Source of the DNA: Prorocentrum cordatum
Taxonomy: Eukaryota; Sar; Dinophyceae; Prorocentrales; Prorocentraceae
Direction of reading: 5' to 3'
Length of the DNA: 64,000 bases
NCBI GenBank assembly: GCA_963575745.1
Contig: CAUYUJ010016059.1
Location: forward strand, 1,984,849-2,048,848
Shown here in pieces: positions 54,163 through 63,500 of this stretch. The stretch's first letter is position 1, and every line of letters begins with the position of its first letter. The notes below the pieces were generated by a model, which saw nothing but the letters and a program-made list of their open reading frames with translations, was not told the origin of the DNA and did not search any database. The position numbers and the translations under genes were made by a program.

Positions 54163-56340
54163 GTGGTGGAGGCGGCCAACGTCCTCAACAGCCACCACTC
54201 AGCGCAGCAGCACCAGCGCCAGCAGCAGCACCAGCGCAGCCGCAGCAGCAGCGAGATGACGATGAAGGCGCAGCAGCAGCACCAGCGCAGGCGCAGCAGC
54301 AGCGCCAGAGACTGGTCAGGAGACATCGGTGCCATCGGAGGGCGACCCTGGGAGTGGGCCCGCGATGACAGCCAGCACCACCAGCGCCAGCGCAACGGAT
54401 ACCAGCAGCACAATGCACAGAGGCGGCAGCACAGCCAGCAGCAGCAGCAGCAGCCTCAGACCCACAAGCACCACCACCAGCCAGCCCAACACCAGCACCA
54501 GCAAAAGCACCCACAGCACCAGCAGCGAAGCGACAGCGACCAGCACTGGAAGCACAGCGCACCATGGAGGAGCGCCTCAGCCAGAAGGAGAAGCAGCAGG
54601 CGCAAAAGAAGGGACCAGCTCGACACTCCTCCCTCAGCCTACATCGGCAGCTTCCAGTACAGCCCCCAGCAGAAGGCAGTCCTGGACAGCATCACGCCAG
54701 TCTCCTTCGCCGTCGCGATGGAGCACGAGAGCTGGTCCGCACCACCAGATGACGAGGAGATGAGGTTCGTGTGGTACAAGACGAAGTGCCACAGGCTGGG
54801 CCGCCTCTCCGAGAACATCGCTGGCGCTAGGCTGGCGGGCTTGTGCACAACCAGCCTCGAGCAGGAAGCGGCGATCACCGCCACGAACATCTCCTTCGTC
54901 CTGCCCCACAAAGAGCGCATGAAGCAGCTCAGGGCTACGCTGGAAAAGCTGGAGGAGGAGCATGCTGAGATGGAGAAGCGGCTCAGCAAGATGCTCGACC
55001 AGGAGGCGACGGCCGCCAGAACCATCAGGGTCTACAAGACCCTGATGAGGGAAACCAGAGATCAAATGGCAAAGTCGGCGGGCGTAAAGGAGGAATCGTC
55101 AGAGGAAGAGGGGGGCCAGGATCCCACCAGAGGACGCACGCCACACCCGGCCGCGAGGAGGAGGCGCGACCCATCTGCAGCCCCAGCGGCACCAGCCACA
55201 GCCCAGCCAGCCACAGCTCAGCCAGCCTCAGCAGCTCAGCAGCCACGGCCAGCCCCAGCAGCACCAGACGAGATCAAAGACGCCATCAGGAGACTGACCG
55301 AGAGGCTCGACTCGCAGCAGAAAAAGGAACAGCAGCGAAGCGACCTGCTGGCACAAGCAGAGCTCAAGCACAAAAGCGAGCTGAAGGCCTACGAGCAGAC
55401 CATGGCGCAAAAGATGTACCACACGACCGAAGTGCAGCTGGCCAAGCAGGAGGAGTGGCACACATGGGAGGTTAACGCGCTCAAGCGGCATCACAACGCC
55501 AAGCTGGAGGAGGAGGAAGCGAAAGCATACGAAGCACAAAGAGGCACCCAGAGGGCACAGGAGGAAAGGGCCAAAGGGATGCTCGTGGACTTGCAAATGC
55601 ATATTGAGTTGGAAAAGAAGACACTACGCGAGGAGATGCACAAGGAAGACCAGAGAAGAGCAGCCATCTACACGCAGCAGGTCCAGAAGGCCAGGCAGGA
55701 AGAGCAAGCTGTGAGACAGATGGCGGCTCAGGAGGCCCAGTGGTACAAGATGGCGCAGGAGCACAACGAAAAGGCGACGCAGGAGATGGCGGAGGCGGAG
55801 TGCCAGGAGCGATGCGCCCGTCGCAGCGCTTACAAGGATGAGGAGCTGCGGATCGCAGTGAACTACCAGCAGATGGCCTACGAGCACCAGGAAGAAGCCA
55901 ACAGGCGCGAAGCGATGCGGGTCGTCCTGAACCTGGAGCACGCAGCCATCCAGGCGAAGGCATACGAGATGCAACACGAGCAGGAAAAGTACCTGGAGCG
56001 CGTCGGGGAGCACCAGGAGGCGGTGGACAAAGCCCACAGGATGGAGGAGGTGGCACTGCAGCGACAAGCAGCGGCCACAAGCGAGCTCCAGGCACTACAG
56101 CATCAGCAGGAGGTGGAGAACCAAGTGGCGCAGCAGTACCACAGCACTCTGCAGCGCCAGCACCAGCAGGAGATGCAGGCCGTGGCGCAGCACTACGCCC
56201 ACAACCAGTATATGAGCGACGCGCAGAGGCAGCAGCAACTACAAGACCTCCAACGCGCACATGATTTGCAAACGGCAGGACTCCAGAACGCACTACGGGA
56301 CGCCTGGGGGCAGGAGGACAAGTGGACGAGGACTTGCTAA
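54163..56340 (+). CDS. Retrotransposon ORF1: Gln/Glu-rich coiled-coil protein
   Basis: The frame is convincing from about 54610 to the stop at 56338-56340. Upstream (54190-54560) CAG-rich repeats make all three frames open, so the true start is unclear. In-frame ATGs lie near 54253 and at 54718, and 54163 is only the limit of the open frame. A possibly globular part (YSPQQKAVLDSITPVSFAVA, then FVWYKTKCHRLGRLSENIAG) is followed by heptad-rich helix (LRATLEKLEEEHAEMEKRL). An Ala/Pro linker comes next, then about 350 residues of charged coiled coil to the end (YHSTLQRQHQQEMQAVAQHY). It probably binds element RNA or multimerises, as LINE ORF1 proteins do. There is no zinc finger, unlike the ORF1 at 34730. 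Confidence 0.7.
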   Translation: MVEAANVLNSHHSAQQHQRQQQHQRSRSSSEMTMKAQQQHQRRRSSSARDWSGDIGAIGGRPWEWARDDSQHHQRQRNGYQQHNAQRRQHSQQQQQQPQTHKHHHQPAQHQHQQKHPQHQQRSDSDQHWKHSAPWRSASARRRSSRRKRRDQLDTPPSAYIGSFQYSPQQKAVLDSITPVSFAVAMEHESWSAPPDDEEMRFVWYKTKCHRLGRLSENIAGARLAGLCTTSLEQEAAITATNISFVLPHKERMKQLRATLEKLEEEHAEMEKRLSKMLDQEATAARTIRVYKTLMRETRDQMAKSAGVKEESSEEEGGQDPTRGRTPHPAARRRRDPSAAPAAPATAQPATAQPASAAQQPRPAPAAPDEIKDAIRRLTERLDSQQKKEQQRSDLLAQAELKHKSELKAYEQTMAQKMYHTTEVQLAKQEEWHTWEVNALKRHHNAKLEEEEAKAYEAQRGTQRAQEERAKGMLVDLQMHIELEKKTLREEMHKEDQRRAAIYTQQVQKARQEEQAVRQMAAQEAQWYKMAQEHNEKATQEMAEAECQERCARRSAYKDEELRIAVNYQQMAYEHQEEANRREAMRVVLNLEHAAIQAKAYEMQHEQEKYLERVGEHQEAVDKAHRMEEVALQRQAAATSELQALQHQQEVENQVAQQYHSTLQRQHQQEMQAVAQHYAHNQYMSDAQRQQQLQDLQRAHDLQTAGLQNALRDAWGQEDKWTRTC

Positions 56341-57332
56341 TCGACATGACGGACGACCTCATGGAAGACCCAGTCACGAGTGAGCGCGACCAAGGCATGG
56401 CGGAGCAGGAGGGCGCGTACCAGAGGGAGCAACTGGAGGCAGACTTACTTCGGCTACTACCTAGCCAGTACGAACTCCCACACCCAGAACTACCGCCGTA
56501 CCTCGAGGAGCTGGCCGAGGTGGGATTTGGAGAGAGGTCCCACACATCGTCGATGCCAACGCCAGAGGAGCCTACCCTCCCGTCGCGCGACGACCTCAGC
56601 TTCCAGGACCAAAGCTTCGTGCCGAGGACATCCGCCGAAGAGTGTCCGCTACCTCCACCACCACCTCAGCAGCGCCCGCACATCGAGGAGCACAACAGCG
56701 TCGGCTCATTCTCGCACTCAGGGCTGCTCGACGTACGGGCGAGCAGCGACTGCATCCCAATTGGCGAATCCGACGACGCCGACCTGCAGGACGAAGAGAC
56801 GAAGATCCGCCAAGGCCTGCGCAAGGAGAAGGAGGACGAAGCCCCGACAGACATCGCCTCACTCTCACCAACGATACCAGCCGACTCACCCATCCCGACA
56901 GAACAGCCCACGCCAAGACACATACTTTTTCCGCCCGTCACGCCTCTCACGCCAAACAAGACCCCACAACAGCGATCCCAGCCAGCCAAAACCCCCATGA
57001 CGACGCTGTTCATCGACCTCAGCCGCGACGAGGAGGCTTGCCCCAGCACACCTCCACGGATGCCGATTGAGGACACCACGCCCACCGAGCCACACGAGCC
57101 ACGGCTGCCACCACCGCGATTCCACTTGGGCACGCCAGAGAGGGCGAGCTCGGCCCCTCCATGCAGAGCTAACCTGAAGCAGCCAAGGGAGCCCAGGAGG
57201 GCGAGGAGCCAGCCGAAAAAGGTCAGGATCTGCGACGCGGACGATGGCTTCGCGGACCCAGGCGACAGGGTGGCATCCTTCATCGAGAGCGGCGAGAGCG
57301 ACCTCGACGGGGGTCGACTGTCAAAAAACTGA
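56322..57332 (+). CDS. Acidic, proline-rich ORF of the second retrotransposon (337 codons)
   Basis: Overlaps the end of ORF1 by 19 bases in the -1 frame. The first in-frame codon there is GTG (56322) and the first ATG is 56346, so it may be read by frameshifting from ORF1 or be the product of a lost base. It starts DEDLLIDMTDDLMEDPVTSE and is rich in Asp, Glu, Pro and Ser throughout. Short motifs such as PLPPPPPQQRP occur, and a basic patch lies near the end (PREPRRARSQPKKVRICDAD). No known domain. UGA at 57330-57332 ends it, but the next ORF is in the same frame, so the two may once have been one polyprotein. Confidence 0.6.
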   Translation: MDEDLLIDMTDDLMEDPVTSERDQGMAEQEGAYQREQLEADLLRLLPSQYELPHPELPPYLEELAEVGFGERSHTSSMPTPEEPTLPSRDDLSFQDQSFVPRTSAEECPLPPPPPQQRPHIEEHNSVGSFSHSGLLDVRASSDCIPIGESDDADLQDEETKIRQGLRKEKEDEAPTDIASLSPTIPADSPIPTEQPTPRHILFPPVTPLTPNKTPQQRSQPAKTPMTTLFIDLSRDEEACPSTPPRMPIEDTTPTEPHEPRLPPPRFHLGTPERASSAPPCRANLKQPREPRRARSQPKKVRICDADDGFADPGDRVASFIESGESDLDGGRLSKN

Positions 57333-57533
57333 GGTGGAACACGCAGGCTGGGGGGCAACTGGCCCAGACCTGCGCCCAGACAGCCACACCAGAAGACATC
57401 GGGGATATTGGGCCCAGACTCAGAGACCCGTGCGGTGACGAGCCTACGCCCAACGACCCCCGCCCACGGCCCCTGGCCGCACGCGCACGATCGCACCTAG
57501 CTTCCATCACACTACATAGTTACGTCCAAGCCG

Positions 57534-60500
57534 ATGCGAGCCTGGGGGGATGCCGCATCCGCTTCAAACCACCAACGCTCTACTAGGGAGCCCCGACTCA
57601 AAAGACGCAGCAGACGAACCACCTGCATTACTAGCTCCCTAGACGTCGCAACTGTGGGCAAGGGTGGGGACCACCCACAGAACGGCGACACCAAGTTTGA
57701 GCGCTCCAAGCGCGGACCTGAGCGACTCCCTCAGGCCGCGATCCCCACTGCCAGCGGGGTCCAGGCAGTCAACCAGCACCGCGACGGGGTGAGGCTGCAA
57801 CAAGAGTGGGAGAGCTACTCGAGCAGCCAGCCGCAGCGCCAACAGCGTGGACCAAGGCGACACCCCTTGGCCACGCCAGGATCGACACCCCACTTCGCGG
57901 GAGCCGCGGCGGCCCATGCGGCGTCGCAATCCTGGCAGCACAGCCGCGCGAAGGAGGACCCAGGCAGCAGGTCGAGACTATCAGATCTATCACATCTGGA
58001 GGTCTCCCAGCGCCGGGTACTCTGGGAGCATCCCACACTTGCAGTCGACGGAGCCTGGCTCTCTCGCCAACCTCTTGACACCAGCCACTTGGGCTCGCAA
58101 GCAGACCACATGGCAAGCATAAGGACCCCTAGGGGGCTGGCTAGTCCACCAGCGACAGCCAAATTAAATGCACATACCACGACACAACCAAGCACTGACC
58201 ACACCCGACAGATACAGCATGGACCCATACAAGCCTACGAGCTAGAGCAAATACAGGATACATACCTCGACAGCAAAGGCATCAGCCCAACCCCAGCAGA
58301 ATCGCACCTCAACGACGCCACAGCAGTTGCAAAAGCAAGAAGAGTGGCGAGGCGCAAAAGAGTACTCAGACAGGCGCTTAGGGCGGAGATGCGCCCAGAC
58401 CTTGGAGCGACGCTGACCAAGAACTCCTTCGAGGCGCTTGCGGACAGCAGCAGCAGCGAGGACGACGCACGGCCAGATAGCACTCAGCCCCCTGGAGCGG
58501 AACACCCTGAAGAGCGGGACTTGGAATTCGCCAGCGGGTGCCCGAGTCGAGAGCGCCGCAGCAGCTGCCCGAGGTCGCGTACTACTTGGAGGCCAGCGCC
58601 TCGCTCCACAGCAGCAGAGCACACTCAATGCTCTGACGAGCCCAAACAACACAACGTACCGACCAGGACCTGTCTGCGTTGGCGTGTCAGCGCGGGGTCG
58701 CCTCACTCTGCAAGGCCGTCGACGGGCGGACCTGCTCTCCCCGAGCAGCTGCGGGTTGACTCCCCCTTGCAGGTGCGAAGACGCGAGGGCATGCCTCCGA
58801 CGGGAGGGTGGTCGACGCCTTGCTCTCGCGTCAGCGATGTCGTGCTGGGGCGCCCAACCAGGCCCAACGAGGACCAACCATCTACACTCCCGACACCGAC
58901 ACCAGCCAAACCAAGCTTAGACCCTCATGAGCAGCGGGCAGAGCCAGTACCACTCACCCTTTCACCACCGAACCCAAGCGACCCTCCTGGCGGCATAACT
59001 CATCGCCTACGTGACAGCATGCTCCATGCCCAATCACACGAGCCCCTGTTCAGTCAGGCCGTGCGGGCTGGATCGGACAACTTGAACGCCGATGAGAAGT
59101 GCTGCCAAAGACCACCGACCCCGCGGGAGAGGAGCACGACGCGGACGGGGACCAAGCCCTACAAGCCAGCCGACCACTTGGAGACCGAGCAACCACTCCC
59201 AGACACAACGACTAATACCAGACAACACCCCCAGCCCCAGAGGGACGTGCAAGCCCGACGAGCAATGCTGCCGCTCAGGAGCTACCACGGCGCTAGCGGG
59301 CAGCCGACGGGACAGCAACAACCCATCCCCGCACCACAACGACGCACAACCTCAGCCATGCACCCCTTCCGTATTCCAACTAGACGCAGCATAACGGCGG
59401 ACGACGCTCGAGACAACCAACGCACTAGCACTGACAGCGAGTACAGCGACGACTATCTACGCTGGGAGCGCAGGAGGAGACGACGACAAAGAACTAGACC
59501 AGCAACACACGGTCAAGCGCACAAAACCGACCTGCGCAGAGACAGCAACAGCACGCAGCGACGCTTTGTCAACATTGGATCACCACAGTTCCTACCGACG
59601 CAGTTTCAACAACACATCCAGAAGCTGACATGGCATTACGACCTCGAGGAGCACGACCTGCACGAGCACACCAGGCTGGCGGTGAGGCACCTTGCCCCCT
59701 CGAGACCTTCGGCGTATGTGAAGCGGCATTACTACTTCACCGACGCGTCCTACCACGCCAAAGCACCTGGCACATCGGCATGGGCAGTGGTACACCTGAG
59801 AGAAGACGACCAGGGCATCGCCTACTACAGACACATGTACTCCAACCACGCCCTGTCTGTCAGCGAGGAAATGGCCAACAACATCACCTCCAGCACCAGC
59901 CCCGAATTGGGAGCGTTGCTCTGGGCAGGCATCGCATGTATCCAGGAGGACGATGAGCAGGAGATCGTCATTATCGGCGACAACACCGCGGCTCTGGGAG
60001 CGGCAGCTGGAACATCGCGGATCAGATCGTGTAGGAACCGCCCTCTCGCGAGGTTTACACGTATATTATTCCAGCAACTACAGCCCACAAAGGCCATCAG
60101 TTTCGAACACACACATGCGCATCGAGATGCACCCTGGAGTGAAGCAGCAGATATTTTATCAAAATATGCGGCGCTCCAACCAGCGCCGCCACCACCCGCG
60201 GAAGAGCTAGTTGACATAGTACGGTATACCAGCACACTCGAATGGGCTTGGATGGCTAATCCTGCGTGCAAGGACCTACATGCCTACCCAACATGGAGGC
60301 ATGGACAGCTCGAGGAGCACGTCTTGCCCCAGCTGGCTGACGCAGACCACATCCCCGACCTTACCGCAGATAGCTACAACAAGGGCACGCTGAAGCTCAA
60401 CATCGTGCAGTACAACGCTCAGTCCATGGTGGGCGACTTTACCTCCACAGACCTGCACCTGGACATCTCCAGCAAGGGGGCTCTAGTCAGAGCCCAACTT

Positions 60501-63500
60501 TTGGATCACCAGGTCCACGTCGCGGGGCTGCAGGAGACACGCTGTAAAGAGGCCATATGGACAGGACAAGGTTTCATCAACATCCAGAGTGAGGCGCAGG
60601 ACGGCAACTGGGGATGTGCACTACTACTCAACGCCGAGATCCCGCACGGGCAGCTCAAAGGGAAAGACCTGTACTTCAAGCAGTCCCAGCTTACAAAACT
60701 GTACTCTTCGGCCAGGATCCTCTTCGTCCGCGTGCAGGCTCCTTTGTTCCACCACGTCATCGCCGTTGCTCACGCCCCGTACCAGAAGGCCAAGGACATC
60801 AACGGCTGGTGGGAACACTTCAGAGAGCTGCGTGACATGTGGAAACCAGAGATCCTGCTCATCGACGCGAACGCCAAGCTAAGTCACAAGGACGGAGAGG
60901 ACACACAATGGTTGGGCCAGAAGGGCCCAAACCAGCTGACAGACAAGAATGGACACGAATTCCACGAGTCTGTCGCCAGCTGCCACCTGCACGTCGTCAA
61001 CACATACTACGGGAACAGCGACGACTACACATACCACAAGGATGGGGTCTCCAACCGCATCGACTACGTCGCCATGGCTCCCGGCCTGTTCAAGTGCGTC
61101 GCGGCCTGCACTGTCCTGAGGGACTTTCAAAAGCCGACCGCCAAAAAGAAGAACGAGCACAGCAAGCAGAGGAGCAACTACGCCCAGAACGGCTACGACA
61201 CGACCACAGACCACCTGCCCGTGCTGGTTGAAGTCGTGGGCGACATCATCGGACGCCACCGAAACTTGAAGGGAAATGCGCTACTGGACACTAATAAACT
61301 CAAGAACCCAGAGTGCATCACCGCATTCAAGCAGGACCTGAACAACATCAGCTTACCACCGTGGAAGGCAGACGTCAATGATCATTACCACGAGACGGCG
61401 GGGCTCATTGTCGAGAAGACGAGGCAGCATTTCGGACGGGACCCGCTTACACCTTGCAACGTCACAATCTCAGAGGCCAGCATGCGTCTATTGAGGCTGC
61501 GCAGATACGCTGAGAGCCCCACGCGGACCTACACGGACAACGGGGATCCAGCACCACTAGAAGTTTTCCGCGAGAGGCTCTGCTACGAGGCGTTGGTCTA
61601 CGCCCGCGTGGAAGATAGCTGGTATTGCTCTGTGGCAGCCCTTGCTGGCGCCTGCCAGCTCAGCCGCACCACCGACTGCCTCGGTATCGTGCATGGCGCC
61701 GCGAGGCTTTTCATCGCCCACACCAGGGGCACTTTCAGGCACCAGCTGAGCATCGACCGCAAACAGTATTTCCACGACCTCGGCAGCAAATTGGCGGACA
61801 GCAGAACAGCAAGAGACGCCAGGACCGAGTGGCAGCTGACTAAGAAGATTCTGATCCATGGCGGCCGCAAACCAAAATACGTCAGTGCGCTGCCCACCAC
61901 GCAGCAGCCCGACGGCACCGTCATGGGCAGCCAGTGCGAGACCAGTCGCGCCACGCTGCAGCACTTCGCCAAGATCGAGTCAGCAGACATCAGGGACAAA
62001 TACGACCTCGCGGACCGCTACAACGGCAGCCGTGCCCACAGATCACCACCCGACGAGGTTTCACAGCACCTGCACATGACACTCAATGATCTGGTGGAGA
62101 GCTTCGCGGACGGCAAGAAGGGCCGAGCAGGAGGACCCGACGGCAATTTGGACGACATCCTCAAGCTCGCGCCCGAGGAGACGGCCCGCCACTGGTACCC
62201 TGTCGTCCTGAAGACGATATTGCGAGGCCGCGAACCGATCCAATTTAAGGCAGGTATTGCAGTGAAGCTTTACAAGGGCAGCGGCACGAGGGCCCTACTG
62301 GAGTACTACAGGTCGATCCTCCTCAACAACACCGTGGCCAAGCACTACCACAAGTGGCTCCGCTCAACGACGTTGAGGGTCTGCAGCAGCCTGTTGAGAG
62401 TCACCCAGCATGGCGGAATCCCGAAGAAGTCAGGCGCGTACTCCACTCACACCATCAAAGCGTTCTTCGGGGTCTGCAGGCGGAGACGTCCCAGCGCAGT
62501 CGGCATCCTGTTGGACCTCCGACAGGCCTTCTACTCTGTCATTCGCGAGTTCGTGCTGGGACGGGAGGGGGAGAAGCCTTGGCTCCTAAAGGTGATGGCA
62601 GGAGGCGCCCCACCTGAATGGCTCATGCCAGCCATCCAGCAGTTGATCGCGGCACCAGGCTACTTAGCACTCAACGACGTAGACGAGAACCTGCGATTCC
62701 AGCTAGAAGAAGCACACGACACGACATTCTTCCAAGCGCGGGGAGATGAGCTTTGCGCGGAGAGCCGCAAGGGCACACGCCCAGGTAACGGCCTGGCTGA
62801 CCTCATCTTCAACATCAGCTTCGCGCACGCCCTGGGCCCGCTGGAGCAGGAGCTACATTCGGGAGGGTACTTATTACAGCTACCACCGGCGGGAGAGCAA
62901 GCCATTGCCACGTCAGGCCAGTTCCGAGGGCTTGAGGGGACCCTGCCAGAAGTATCCTTCATGGACGACGCGACATTCCTGTGCGTACTCAGGGACAACA
63001 CGAAAATCGAGAGCAGCATCTTTGACATATTGTCCATCATTGCGAGGAGACTCAAGATCTTTGGGCATGACCTGCACCCCAAGAAGACTAAAGCGTTGCT
63101 GCATATTGATGGGCACGCCAAACTGCATATCAAGGCGAAGATTTTCAAGACAAACCCCATCACGCTGCAACGCGAGGAATGCCAGCCTCCGACCAGCACT
63201 GATGTCACCACGGCTGAGGTCACGACCCAGGGACTCACATTGGGCAATATTGTGGCAAGTGATGGCGGGGAGGGGCCGAACCTTATGAGACGCATCATCG
63301 ACCACAGATCCGCAGAGGGTCCATTGAAGAAGTCCATCTTCCGTCTGCCGCACATCGACCTCAAAGCCAAGTTGCTGTATCTCACGGCACTGGCGCAGAG
63401 CAAGCTGACCTACGACTGCGAAGTATGGGGACCGCTGACAGTACAGCAGAAACAGATGTTGCAGAGCAGACACATGGCGAGCCTACGGGCCGCCGCACGG

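Noticed and set aside
54084-54763. Alternative frames at the start of the second element's ORF1
   Set aside because: CAG-rich repeats keep all frames open; none shows a domain, so the start is left uncertain rather than assigned to another gene.
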